DNA of 64,000 nucleotides, from contig OY744521.1 in assembly GCA_963556195.1 (NCBI GenBank), positions 129,347,288-129,411,287 on the forward strand, written 5' to 3'. Position numbers and translations under genes: made by a program. The DNA comes from Sepiola atlantica (lineage: Eukaryota > Mollusca > Cephalopoda > Sepiida > Sepiolidae). Positions 1-11,619 of the stretch are shown here, piece after piece (the stretch's first letter is position 1; each line of letters begins with the position of its first letter). Below the pieces are notes generated by a model that made no database searches, was not told the origin of the DNA, and was given only the letters and a program-made list of their open reading frames with translations.

Positions 1-904
1 CGGCCAATAGAAAGTTTTTTTGAAAGCATATTTCTTTTGTTTTCTGCGTGGAAAGAACCGTAATCGAAAAGATAAATAATGAGATCGAGAAAATGAAATA
101 AATTCTGATATATATATATGTTAAAAGTCCCATAAATACAATTATTATATCGTATTTAATTAGAATTGAAATAAGATTAGTAATGAATGAAAGTGGCCCA
201 TGTAAAAATATATTATGTTTAAAGAAAAAGAAACAATTATTATATCATATTTAACTATAAGTAACAGAAATTATTAAATGAGGGAAAATGTGGCACGTGT
301 AACGAAAATAGTTTCTATTATAGTCATGTAGGATGTAAAAAAATAAAATCAATTTTGATCTGATCTATATATTGTGTTAAAAGTACAAAGGAAATGTGAA
401 AAAAAAGAATGTATTTAATTTGATTATTGGAAAATATATGTAATTTATATTAATGTAGCACATGAAGGTGGTAAATAATTACTATTTTAGTCACCTAAAT
501 TTTATTTTAGAAAAGTAAGATGTGTATATAGTATGTAGCGTGAAAATGAAATCAAGTCTGCTGTGTTGGTCAATAAATACTAATTTAGTCAAGTATAAAT
601 GTTAAAGAACAAACTCATAATTTTTGATTGACCTCGTGTTTAATTTCTATTAAGAAAAGTGTACAATGACAAATCCTATTGTCGCTCAATGGTTTGAAGA
701 TAATTAATTTATGTATTAATTTATCTATTAATTCACAACTACGAATTTAGTGTCTGTTAATGGAAAAATGTATTCATAGGATATTATGTGTACGGAATCT
801 ACACTAATAAACCAGTTAAAGGTAAATTACAAATTAACGGTCTGAATCGAAAATAGACGACTAACTCAGAAATAAACATCAATAATTAAATTAAATAACT
901 ATTT
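1..904. other. AT-rich non-coding stretch
   Basis: Nothing coding is visible. The sequence is dominated by short A and T runs with no reading frame of note, no recognisable repeat unit and no RNA gene. A loose internal similarity (a TTATATCATATTTAACTA-like string near 160 and 240) hints at an old duplication but is too weak to define. Confidence 0.6.
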
Positions 905-916
905 TTTTTTCTTTTC

Positions 917-1149
917 TTAACTAAAAATATTTCTATATATAGAGGGTAAAAAAAAAAAAAAATTTTTTGGGTGGGGTGGGGGTGGGGGGCAATTTTTTTT
1001 TTTTAACTAAAAATATTTCTATGTATGGAGGAGGGTAAAAAAAAATTTTCTTTGGGGGGGCAATTTTTTTTTTTAACTTAAAATATTTCTATTTATGAGG
1101 GAGGGTAAAAAAAATTGGGGTTGGGTCGAAATTTTTTTTTTCTTTACTT
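917..1149 (+). repeat. Three-unit G-run tandem repeat with G-quadruplex candidate
   Basis: Three units of about 70-86 bp start at 917, 1003 and 1073. Each reads TTAACTAAAAATATTTCT, then GAGGGTAAAAAA, a G run, and a long T run. The first unit holds four G tracts separated by single T residues at 969-989, a classic G-quadruplex layout. The same unit, reverse-complemented and C-rich, recurs at about 36,480-36,710, so this is a dispersed family. Confidence 0.75.
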
Positions 1150-1433
1150 TTAACTAAAATATTCTTGGTCGGAAACAAAGAAAACCAATGTCTAACCACC
1201 CAAGAAATATGACTGGGACTCCATCGGTTTACGGGTAAGCGTTCATTTCTGACGCGGCAGCCTAGCAAAATTATGCGACCGGAGGGAGCATATATTTGCT
1301 AGTTAAATTAAATAACTAATTTTTATCAATTCTCTGACATCCATAACTCCCCATCATATATAGCTTGATTAATTTAACAGAGTTAGGTCAAAGAGCAGTA
1401 GCTATGTATGTTTATATGCTAGGTTTTGTAAAA

Positions 1434-1435
<2 letters not shown>

Positions 1436-1484
<49 letters not shown>

Positions 1485-1508
1485 GCTACATATATATATA
1501 TATGTAGC

Positions 1509-1583
<75 letters not shown>
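1436..1583. repeat. (TA)n array with TGTAGCTACA interruptions
   Basis: A TA dinucleotide array is broken at 1482, 1503 and 1583 by the same palindromic decamer TGTAGCTACA. The repeated interruption suggests array expansion after the interruption arose. Confidence 0.9.
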
Positions 1584-1586
<3 letters not shown>

Positions 1587-2021
1587 GCTACATATCCATG
1601 TAGCTATATCTATGGCAAACGATAAAATCAATTATGCGGGATGGTTAAAACGCACGGTACGAAGATGCCATGATTTAGATGTGCGGGTGTAAACATCCCC
1701 ATTGAAGGAAAAAAAAATAAAAACAAGATGTTTTGTGATAATAACATACAAAGAAATACAAAAGAAAAAAAATAAATGAATGCGAAATGCAAAACATTTT
1801 TTTCCTGTCTGGAGGGTTACCTTCTTCTTTAATGATCGCGTCTTCAAGAAAAATAAATGCCTCATACGCTTCGAACATTGGATATATCTTAGTGGTAGAG
1901 CGAAACAATTGTATATTATTAAAAACTGATTTTTTGGTGAATTTGTGAAAATTTGTTCCCTACATATTATGTAGTTTATATATTTAAATATTTGTATATA
2001 GATATATATGGTTTTTACATT

Positions 2022-2143
<122 letters not shown>

Positions 2144-2411
2144 AGATTTCGAGTACAACAAAATAGTAAGATATATTTCAGAGGTAACAATAATCCTCCA
2201 TAACGTTGAGAGATTTATCCCTGTCTTTCTCTCTCAATTTATTTCTCCAACTGAAACAATTTCCCCCTTATTTATCATTCGATCTTATTAATTTTTAATT
2301 TATCATTTTGACGGTTTCTCTTAGAGGGTCAGACGATAAGGCCTTAAGAAAATTGTTAGCAATTTCCTTTTCGTTCCCACCTGCCCGTTTCATTGATTAA
2401 AATAATTTTTC

Positions 2412-2417
<6 letters not shown>

Positions 2418-2490
<73 letters not shown>
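2418..2490. repeat. (TA)n microsatellite
   Basis: An uninterrupted TA array of roughly 36 units, followed by GTATGTGTGTG. Confidence 0.95.
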
Positions 2491-2502
<12 letters not shown>

Positions 2503-2586
2503 TAAAAAAAGACAAATGGAAAACAAATTCAAATACAGGAGAAAAACAAGAAACGAGAGATTTGAACGTCTTCAGAAAAAAGTGAA

Positions 2587-2590
<4 letters not shown>

Positions 2591-2663
<73 letters not shown>
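2591..2663. repeat. Compound (TC)n(TA)n microsatellite
   Basis: A TC array passes into a TA array, the same TC-to-TA order as at 2.0 kb and 12.2 kb. Confidence 0.95.
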
Positions 2664-2665
<2 letters not shown>

Positions 2666-2995
2666 TGGACGAGAGTTCTTGTCTGGATACGTCTCTTTGG
2701 ACAGGTAGCACGAACATGTAGAAAAAACGGCCACTATTTATTCATCTTAAAAATATATTAATTAAAGTATTTTCCTTTACTATGAGTTTTTTTAGTTTCT
2801 TCTGTCTATCTTGGCATGAGTGGTCTAACAGCTCCTATTTAGCAGGAGCTTACATTATTATATGTTTATTAGAAAATGTTCAAATTATAACTAATATCTA
2901 ACTTCTGATTCATTTATGTAACATTTAACTGGCCAATCCAATATCCACCCTCGTATTAAGTGACAAACAGACCTGATTTCAACTCCGTCAATCAT

Positions 2996-3041
2996 GTGCT
3001 TAGAATGCATGAAGTTATTAAACTTCATGCATTCTAAGCAC
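2996..3041. repeat. Perfect 21-bp hairpin
   Basis: The arm 2996-3016 (starts GTGCTTAGAATG) is the exact reverse complement of 3021-3041, with a 4-nt ATTA loop. There is no mismatch over 21 bp, so it is either young or maintained. It does not have the T-rich tail of a terminator. Confidence 0.95.
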
Positions 3042-6000
3042 ACTACTACGAAGTAATATGTAATATTAATACTGTTATCCATTTCTACATTATGTTGAAT
3101 TCTATCCGGTACCCAAAACATAAGTAATTCGCATTTTTTTATACTAAAGGTTCACCACTTACAAAGGCAAAAAGCCACTCAAAGATAAAGGTCAGTAAGA
3201 TTTTCAATTGGATGATGGAATAGTACTATAGAATGATTGAGAACTATCATTAATTCACAGGATGAGATTGGACTTGAACACAACCATGTTATAGCCTGTA
3301 TGGAAACATTACCGTGGTAACGTGTTTCACAGGTTAGAAATTGTTGGAAATAAACTTTGTTCATGGAAGTTCCGTTTCATTTGAAGTACACGGAGGAAGA
3401 AAGGAAAGTTCTTTGCAATCTTGATAGAAGACGAGTTCTTGCTGAGAATGTTTTTAAGGTGGGTTAGGATAGAGCTTGAAGCTCAGTCGAGCACCTAGAA
3501 ATACCGATAGATGAAGGAAAGACTAGCAACGTCTTTTCATGTGATAAAGGGGCAACAGGAAAGAGAAAGGATCATCTTCCACTAGATTACGAAGTATTAT
3601 TAACTCACAATGTTTATTACATACACAAAGAAATGCTTCAGAATTCTTTAGATAAGGATCGATATTTAGATTATTTGGATTATTCGGATTACTGTTCTCA
3701 TCTTGGATGTTATTCTCACAACGTTTCGGCCGATGTAACCTCTAATATTCTACAGGTATATCTTGCCGAACTCGGGAATCTTCATGTCAAATTCTGGAAT
3801 CTGTACTGAATTTCGAACCGGACCCATTATTAAATCCACGGAGGTAGATTGTTTTCGGGTAGAAGTTTTTAGTAATTCTTAATTATTTATTTAGTATCGC
3901 CTGCAGCGGCGATTAAACCTTCAACCACTATCACTTAGAACTGATTATTACTTATCACTTCATCCATTGCGCCACGAGTCTTATCTATTGTAATTTGAGT
4001 TTTATAAACCGACAATCTGAGTATATGACCCAGCAACTCAGAGGGGACATACAGTTCAAACTTTGTCTATGATGTAAACGCTCTCTTTTTTTTTTTACCT
4101 ATAGATGAATAGTTCTAAAACATGTATTTTATTTTTCAACTTCTGTTTATGCATTGAACTGATGCAGATGTTATTTCGGTTGCAATACTGGAACTTGACA
4201 TAAACAATGATTCAACAGAAGTTGTGATGCGTTAAGCTTAGGTTTAGCGTTAGGGTTAGGGTTGCGATGCTTTTTCTTCATAAAATATCAATTGCTTAAA
4301 ATCTAATTTCAATCCATTTTTGAAGTAGGAAATAAATGAGGTGAGATTGACTCATTCAAAGTTATTTAATTAATGTTTCTGCTTTATATGAAAATATTGA
4401 GAAGTATCAAGATTATTTCGCGCAATAAATAATCTAGATTTGTAAATCCAAATATGTGTCAATATTTTCGCACCATAAAAACGGTTTTCATCAAATGTTA
4501 ACTTATTAAGACACTCTATAGTGTACAATGCTTTATATAGTAAACTAGTAAACATCAAACACCTATGCAATATATAAAGAATATATAAGAAAGTAGGTAA
4601 ACAGAATAACTCGCTACAACCGATTAAATACAAGATGGAAATTCTCTTTTCGTTGGTAAAAACTATCAAAAAGTAAGAAGAAGAGATAGTATTAGTCAAC
4701 GAAAACGCTTAAAATATGAATCCCGAGATTATTCTCGCATAAAATTTATACTCCGTGTTCATGATTGATGGTAGGAGGAGATCTGCGTGAGAGCAAATCT
4801 CCTCTTTAAATATGAGTAATCAAAACATATCGAACGGGATTAAATATCAAAATATTAAAATCGATGGGATATACAATTTTTTTTAAAAACACACACCAAT
4901 ATTTTCCATACTTGCGAGACAGAATTAAGTATCTACTTTGTATTAATTAGATTAAGTATCTACCTTGTAGTATTAACAAAACTATTACAAAACTATTAAC
5001 GTCAAAGAAACGTCGGGTAGAGTGACTCTACTTTATATTTATATTTTTGTTACATTGAAAGTTAATTTTCAACGGGGGTTATTAAAATGACAACATGACT
5101 TACAAACGCACACAATCGCTTATCACACATACACATGAACACAGTGACCACTCGCCACACCAGAAAACGTACAACAGTTACATTTATTCTCACATTTCTG
5201 TTTATTTAACAGCTGTTTTGCATAAATATACATATCCGTGTTGTCTCCATAACTTGAACAGCATTGAGTCAACGTTTTGCTTTTGTGGAACTTGCAACAA
5301 CATGTGTCTGGCTAGAGGGGTCACTTGTCATAATTGCGAAAATACATTTCTTGAAAGTATACCAATCAGCTTTGATCTTTTATTAAACCTCATACGCTGG
5401 CCACAAATACGTTTTAAACTATTAAAGTCCAACGTGTATGTATCAATTAGTAAATGTAATGCTAATCTAATTAACACAGTTAACTCTAGATTTTACTAGA
5501 ATACGCCAAAAGATCTAATAACATGAAAATGCAATGCATCATGGTATGTTTTATTTTTGACTTTCATACAGGTAGAGGATTGCATCAGGAGTGACGTACT
5601 TTCTGGAGTGGTAGAATGAGGCAGATATTTTTCCAGGGACCTTAGCAATGGATGTGCTATAAGCCTTCTATTTAAGGTCTGAAGTTAAGGTCATTCTTAG
5701 GAGATTATCAAATACGTTTTATGTATTAATGAAAACCATGTTTTCAATAAATTAGTGAACTATTACTATGTATATACATAATAGAACCCACAGCATTGCA
5801 ATAAATAAAGGAACAATGAAATCGATTTCTTTATACATATTACCAGTGTCATTATGTATGACCCACCACAGCCCGTTTTAGCGCTAATTTATCGAACTTT
5901 TATAAATACTTTATTTTAATTGCAAATCATTACAAAAATATGATAAGAAGAAAGTACCGACAATGCGTTCAATAAAAGAGTAAAAGTTTGGAAATGTTCA

Positions 6001-6260
6001 CTATTTAAAGTTTTTTTTATTCAAAACTTATTTGTATTCTTTAAAAAAAACTTTACTTCAGACCTTATAAAGTACAGTTAGTTTAGGAATTAGTGTTTGA
6101 GATCCGAGAAGCATGTGTGGCGTTGATCCGAATGACTTTTTAGTAAGCGACTGGTTCAAAAGAGGAGGAGTCTATGTTGCTATTGGGTTGTCTCTTTTTT
6201 GTTTCATGTTACTTCAGTCGAAGTTCTCAGAAATCAAGGGGCCTCTTCCCGGTTCTCAGA
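3042..6260. other. AT-rich DNA without recognised genes
   Basis: No convincing gene. A short 12-bp imperfect hairpin lies at 4775-4804. An open frame of 134 codons at 5095-5499 (+) has a Cys cluster (CFCGTCNNMC, CHNC) but no family I recognise and no codon bias that supports it. Two or three TTAGGG-like units lie at 4238-4263. Confidence 0.4.
4238..4263 (+). repeat. Short interstitial telomere-like repeat
   Basis: The string contains GTTAGGGTTAGGGTT with degenerate TTAGG units before it. TTAGGG is the usual metazoan telomere unit. Only about two perfect units are present, so it may be chance or a scar of break repair. Confidence 0.35.
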
Positions 6261-6579
6261 CTTGATTTATATATGAGATACATAGATATGCGAGTGTTCA
6301 ATCAAGATTCTCCTATACCTTTCAAACGTTCAGTTTGTAAAGAAGTGAAGAACATTATTTTTCCTCTCCTCTATTGACTAGTTACTTATGTCACAATATA
6401 TATTTCTCTTGGTTTCTTCGTGTTACCGGATTCCAAGTCAAGAATCCATCTAGTCTGGTGGAGTATCCAGCTAAGTGCTGTTACTTGAGGTAACATTACT
6501 TGATGAAGGTGAACCATTCCTCGTATGAGTCAATGTATAGTCGTGTCGAGGGGATCTTTTTTGGGCTTCGAACACTATG
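6261..6579 (+). repeat. Dispersed repeat, copy 1 (unclassified)
   Basis: This stretch matches 22,738-22,998 in the same orientation. Shared blocks include TGAGATACATAGATAT, CTAGTCTGGTGGAGTATCC and GTGTCGAGGGGAT followed by TTGGGCTTCGAA. The copies differ by about 50 bp of indel. Neither has an open frame, a tRNA-like head or terminal repeats that I can see. Confidence 0.75.
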
Positions 6580-6680
6580 TTATTTTGAATATTTTGTCAG
6601 TGTTTACAAAAATATCCTCATGTAAGGTTGTTCTGATAAACCCTTGTATAGAGAGCCGAAACACTCGAGGATTGTGTCTA

Positions 6681-6720
6681 GTAGGTAATTAAAACTCTCC
6701 TGTAGGTAATTAAAACTCTC
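6681..6720. repeat. 21-bp tandem duplication
   Basis: GTAGGTAATTAAAACTCTC occurs twice back to back, one base apart. Confidence 0.85.
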
Positions 6721-7079
6721 TGTTGTGTTTTGTGAAATCCAGAGGTGAACTTTTAAATATTCCATGGAGAAGACGTGAACCAAAGGAAATAGTCGATTTC
6801 TCATTAAAGAAATAAAAAAGTGATTGACTTTGGTGATCTAACAAAAACTGGTGTGTCAAAGTGATTATGCCGTGTGCAAATAGGGATTGCACATCTATTG
6901 CTTCTCAATAAACATCTCATCAAAAACGTTATCCATTGTCTCTTGAGACAGACTAATTTATTTTAATTTCGAAGAATAAAATTGTCACACAAGTAGATTG
7001 AAATGAAACAGGAATTATTTTAAGATACGTCCATTCAATCTACGCGTTTAATGATGAACATATTGATTAATGCTAAGTG

Positions 7080-7320
7080 GGATAGACAGACGAAGCCTAT
7101 TATAAAATGCGTGGACATATCTAAAATGCAATTTGAAACGTGATTGCGTGATCGACAGACAGAGATTTATATAGACATGCCTACGCGCATCTGAAATAAG
7201 ATGCGTCTATTTAATCTATGCGTTTAACGCCGTCAATGCAATTTCAAACTTAATCGTGACATACCAACGGACGGAGCCGTTTATTGAGATGCATGGACAC
7301 ATCTAAAATGCTATTCAAAA
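7080..7320 (-). repeat. Relic of the TGTCACGCTTAAG satellite family
   Basis: Degenerate units containing GCAATTTGAAACGTGAT, GACAGACAGA and AGATGCGTCTATTTAATC are reverse-complement relatives of the array at 30.9-31.7 kb and of units at 59.4-60.7 kb. The strand is assigned by that comparison. Too diverged to count copies safely. Confidence 0.55.
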
Positions 7321-7324
7321 TCTA

Positions 7325-7440
7325 AAACCTTTTTATGGAAGTCGCTTCAGACAAGGCATGAAACCACTGTATGTAAGGAGCTAATCATGATAATAAAAAC
7401 GGAGAGGAAGGTAGAATCAATTTAAACAAACCAAGCCAGA
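7325..7440 (-). mobile_element. LINE 3' end fragment
   Basis: This matches 13,095-13,165 (shared AGACAAGGCATGAA and GGAGCTAA/AGAGCTAA blocks), which lies just 3' of a LINE reverse transcriptase C-terminus on the minus strand. I therefore call it an isolated 3' end of the same Jockey/CR1-like LINE. No coding sequence remains. Confidence 0.45.
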
Positions 7441-7639
7441 AAGGGACCCCAATATCAGTGTTTAATATATTGGACTCCAAACAGGCTAGTCAAAAAGTAA
7501 ACGCTTCAAGAACTCAATAGTAAAAGTAAATTCGTGTGAATCAACATGGTGCAGCTTTGTTGCCCAGCTTAATTCTGCTGTTGCCATTTTTACAGGAAGG
7601 AACACATAATGGTTGCCAGCATCCCTAAGCGAAAGTGGG

Positions 7640-7720
7640 GTTATGGAACCAACTGGATTCGAACTTAGTACACTCATGTAGTCAGTCCTTTTTGTTATCC
7701 ACTTGACCTACGTCACACTC
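7640..7720 (-). mobile_element. tRNA-derived SINE head
   Basis: On the minus strand an A-box-like TAGGTCAAGTGGATAAC (about 7709-7692) is followed after about 28 bases by the B-box AGTTCGAATCC (7664-7654). Spacing and sequence fit an internal RNA polymerase III promoter. The fold between the boxes is not an intact tRNA. Confidence 0.6.
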
Positions 7721-7837
7721 ATTAGTGAAGGAAAGGGGTTACAAGGCTGGCTGACAAGAAAGTCTACGCCTAAACTTGTTAAGTGGGTGACCAGAAACCG
7801 ATGTTATTTTTATCGTGACAGCATTACCAAAATGCTA

Positions 7838-7916
7838 GACAGACCGACGAAACTTATAATTGACCGACCGACGGACATTATCTCTAATAGAGAAACTTGG
7901 ACGCATTGAAAAAAAT
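7838..7916 (+). repeat. Relic of GACCGACGGAC repeat family
   Basis: GACCGACCGACGG followed by GAAACTTGGACGCATT matches the reverse complement of 17,520-17,590. Related GACGCATCT/GATGCGTCC blocks flank the satellite units at 30.8 kb and 59.4 kb. Confidence 0.5.
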
Positions 7917-8318
7917 TGCGTAAACGTAATTAATTAAAATTTGATGTTCAATAAAAAATGGAAGAAAGGAAAATAATACGGGTTAAAATATAATCAGTGA
8001 TTTTTTTATTTATTTATTCATCGCAAACGTATATTTGACCCCCACCCCCACCACATAAATACTCTCAACCAACTCGACTAGTAGCAAAACACCACTTCGT
8101 CACTGTAGAGGTTTCAAGATGCAGAAAAACTTTCTATTTAAATAGCTTCTTCATCTTGACTTCAGAATCCCTCCTTGTTTCCCCGACTGTACTAACATGC
8201 AGACATTTTAATGTAATGTAAATAAACATCTTGCCCACTATAAATCTAGCTCATAAAAATGTTAACCCCTTACGTTTCAGTAGCAATATACTTTGTTTGG
8301 GGTGAAATAAAGTACAAC

Positions 8319-8322
<4 letters not shown>

Positions 8323-8386
<64 letters not shown>
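8323..8386. repeat. (TA)n microsatellite
   Basis: A TA array directly abuts the left arm of the foldback element that begins at about 8384. Confidence 0.95.
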
Positions 8387-8390
<4 letters not shown>

Positions 8391-9947
8391 TTTTTGGTAC
8401 AGCAAAATTAGTACAACATTAGTACCGTTTGTTTCAAGCTCAGAAGGACTTAGCCATCCGGCTCTCTTCAGCTTATGTTGTTACCTGTTTCGGAAATGTG
8501 AAGTCACGTGTAACCCTCGTTTGGACGCGTGATTTGTTTAGAGTGTTATGTATATTTGTTTAAATTTTGTGTAAGGGAGGTTTAATAAGGTTTGAAAAAA
8601 GAGGGAGTGAAAAGTAACAGTTGTAATTTAAAAATGGAAAAGATTTTAAAATATAAAAATAATTAAAAAAAAAATATTTCTATATAAATCCCGTGAGTCA
8701 ATGTTTATGAGTAGCGTATATTTGGCCGTTACTGTTTTGAGGGTTAATAATGTGTCTTCTAGAGAAAACAAGGAGAGAAAATGGGTTTAAGGATTATACT
8801 TATAAAAATGTTAAAAAAACACATATTAAATTCAAGTTTAAGGCCCGGATTAAAAGACATTAAACCTATCCAAAAGGAATTTAAATAAAGATTTAACTCG
8901 GGTCCGGTCCTGGAAGTCTGTCGATCGGGATAAGCGCAGTAAATCTGCAGGGGTCTTCAATATTTGTGTTCGGGATTTAACAATAAGGAATAGTGAAAGG
9001 TTATGGGGTGATAATATTGGTATACTGATTAAGACTGGTTTTGAGATAAGAATAAGAGTTGGGTCGGCAAGATTGAATCTGCTTGAAAGATATGGGAGGT
9101 TAGCATTTTAACTAAGATATAGTGGGAACTTATGTGAGTAATAATAATGTAGAAATGTGGGTGTTACTCTCTTAATGACTGGAAAAATATTATTGGAAAT
9201 GTTATTATTTCATATTTACATGGTGTAAATTATTGGTATTGAGTAGTGGTGTGAATATGGGCCGATTAAGGTATTTATTCCTATTTTTTATTTATATTTA
9301 TGAGGGGTGATAGTTGGGAGGATTTCCCAGGGGAAGTCGGTATTTAGTGGGGCAATTATGGGGTTATGTATTAGGCAGAAGGGGGGGTTTCTAGACCTTT
9401 ATTTGTATCGGTAGATCGAATTTATAAGTAGTGTTGGTCTCCTGCTCTTCTTTAAAGATTTCTTCTCTGATATTCAAACAGACTGTATTTGGGTCAAGAT
9501 GGCTTTTAATATATGGTATTTTTCTGCATCACACAGAGGACATCTATTTACGGCTGGAGAGAAAGATGGTTTTTTCTCCATTACTTTCCATTTGATGGTG
9601 AAGGGTGTCTTTTCATCTTTAAGTTGCCATCTCCGGGTCGCAAGTGCCGTATTTGCCTTGTTTTTGTATCTGAAGGTGTTTCTGTGTGCGTACAATCTTT
9701 TCTTGAAGCTTCCCTGCGTCATGCCTTTTTTCAAACCATATTAAACCTCCCTTACACTAAATTTAAACAAATATACATAACACTCTAAGCAAATAACGCG
9801 TCCAAACGAGGGTTACACGTGACTTCACATTTCCGAAACAGATGACAACATAAGCTGAAGAGAGCCGGGTGGCTAAGTCCTTCTGAGCTTAAAACCGACG
9901 GTACTAATGTTGTACTAATTTTTCTGTACCAAAACATAAATAAATAT
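8384..9947. mobile_element. PLE-derived foldback element with ~220-bp inverted arms
   Basis: Arm 8384-8601 is the reverse complement of 9726-9947 at roughly 90% identity. Shared blocks are GGTACAG, TTAGTACAACATTAGTAC, CTGAAGAGAGCCGG and TAAGGGAGGTTTAATA. The 1.1-kb spacer holds a truncated GIY-YIG reading frame on the minus strand (9474-9734) cut off exactly where the right arm starts, then G-rich non-coding DNA. Penelope-like elements are known to carry terminal repeats in direct or inverted orientation, which fits. The arms contain a CTGAAGA motif on the strand leading outward to each arm. Confidence 0.7.
9474..9734 (-). pseudogene. Penelope-like element GIY-YIG endonuclease fragment
   Basis: An 86-codon frame begins at a non-ATG codon inside the foldback arm. 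Visible are GMTQGSFKKRLYAH, a WQLKDE block, a WKV block and CPLCDAEK near the end. This order (GxTxGxFKxR, H, WxLKD, W, CxxCxxEK) is the C-terminal half of the GIY-YIG nuclease found in Penelope-like retroelements. That nuclease nicks DNA to prime reverse transcription. The GIY and YIG motifs themselves lie upstream of the break and are missing, so it cannot be active. The same pattern in non-PLE GIY-YIG genes is possible, but the CxxC tail favours PLE. Confidence 0.65.
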
Positions 9948-9974
9948 TACGTTCTTAATTTTAATTTTAATTCT

Positions 9975-10274
9975 CAATTAATCGAGCACTCTGCTGAGAT
10001 TTTTCCTACTATATTACAAAAGAGAAGGAACATAAAAAACAATAGCTCTCTCAGTGCACTTTTCTCCCATGTATTAGAGCACGATCATGCTTTTAAATTT
10101 GAACAGGCCAAAATCACCAAATACATTCACAACAAAGCTCGGCGAAGACTACTGGAAACCGCACTAATCACAGCCTCCAACACCATCAGACAACGAAATG
10201 GCTTCTATGATCTATCCCCCTTAATAAGCAAAATTATCCTGACCGAACAAAATCTGAACCTAGATCATGGCTAA
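9975..10274 (+). pseudogene. C-terminal fragment of a second PLE-type ORF
   Basis: The frame is open from about 9846 to the TAA at 10,272-10,274 and lacks an ATG. It reads SHVLEHDHAFKFEQAKI, then NKARRRLLETALI, SNTIRQRNGFYDLSPLIS. In GIY-YIG Penelope-like proteins a block of the form HxxxxxHxFxFxxAKI, then RxxxE(A/T)xxI, then INxxxGxxLSP closes the protein; this matches well. It lies immediately outside the right foldback arm and its frame runs through part of that arm. It is followed by a long pyrimidine-rich 3' region with an AATAAA. The family assignment is inferred from motif order only. Confidence 0.5.
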
Positions 10275-11110
10275 CCTCTCTTTCTCTTCGCTCTCAATTG
10301 TACTTACATACAAGTCCCTGCATACACACCCACGCACAGCCCCCTAATACATTTTCATTCACCACGAATCCAAACCACTTAACCACAAATAACAGCCTCT
10401 ATCCAGATACCCTCACAAATATTTAGATATTTAAACCCCTTTTTGCCTTCAATTTAATTTCAAACCATCAACACTGCCCGCACAAAATTACATTTCACCT
10501 ATTTCTCACCAAAATTAATATAACTTTTCTCCTTCTGTTTCTTTTTCTTTTTCTTTTTTTCCTTCCTCTCATTGTCATATTCTCACCACATTTCAACACT
10601 TTTCTTTTAACTTACTTATATCCACACATTCCTTACGTAGCCAGCTGGTCAAACAATCATACTCTCCAAAAATTTCACACCTAGCCACAACAAAATCTAC
10701 CTTCTCCCCCTCACCCATTTCACCCTTTCGACTAACTTTTTAACACTATTACCCACCCACCCTCCCACTTTCAAATAACCTTCATTTCTTCAAATCTTTT
10801 CTAAAACTATGACATTACATACACACCAAAAACACAGAGCCTCCCCTCCCCTCCTCTTTCCTCACCCGTCACTTTTTCACTCACAGCCATCCACATCAAT
10901 TTAATTTACTCCCATATCTCCACTTTTTCACTCACAGCCATCCACATTAATTTAATTCCCTGCCACCGACATCTCTCAGCCCGGACCTCGGTCCTGTGCT
11001 CCCAGTAGTTACTACTACTTCTTCTCATTAACCCATCATGTCAACCCAATATTTTCATGTACTTGCATGACATTTTTTCTGAGAAAGTCTTACAAATAAA
11101 GACGAAAAGT
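10275..11110 (+). other. C/T-rich, G-depleted 3' region ending in AATAAA
   Basis: For about 750 bp the plus strand is almost free of G, in contrast to the G-rich plus strand of 8600-9470. A 39-bp segment (CACTTTTTCACTCACAGCC) is duplicated at 10,870 and 10,921. AATAAA at 11,095-11,100 could be the polyadenylation signal of the retroelement whose ORF ends at 10,274. Confidence 0.5.
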
Positions 11111-11552
11111 TGATGAATACATAAAAAACATCTTTTGGTTTTTCCTTTTCATTTCCCATATATATATGTGTGTGTCTGTGTAATTTTGCTGTACAATTAG
11201 TATAAAATAGCGTGGTTTAAGGCCTTACACCAGGCGGATTCCACTTCTCATTTAAAAATCTTGGAATCCATCGCTATCGCCTAACCTTTCCATTTGTAAG
11301 CAGAAGAATTTCGTCAAGTTGTTGATTTTCTAAAGTGGCCCATTTTTGTTTTTGCCCTCTAAAACTCGATTCATTCGATTAAATTTTTTAAACGCTTATT
11401 CTCATCGGTAGTTAATTTCCCTATTTTTGCTCTTTCTCGTTAACTTTATTTTTACATTTTGTATTCCAACGAATTCTCTTGATGAGATGTTGAACGAAAG
11501 AGCTCTCGAGACCAAATTTGCGGAGACTAAAGTTTCGCTTTTATCTATAACA

Positions 11553-11556
<4 letters not shown>

Positions 11557-11616
<60 letters not shown>
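11557..11616. repeat. (TA)n microsatellite
   Basis: A TA array directly abuts the left end of the palindrome at 11,614. Confidence 0.95.

Positions 11617-11619
<3 letters not shown>

Noticed and set aside
5095..5499. 134-codon frame with a Cys cluster
   Set aside because: No domain I recognise, no supporting splice or promoter context, and AT-rich composition like its surroundings.
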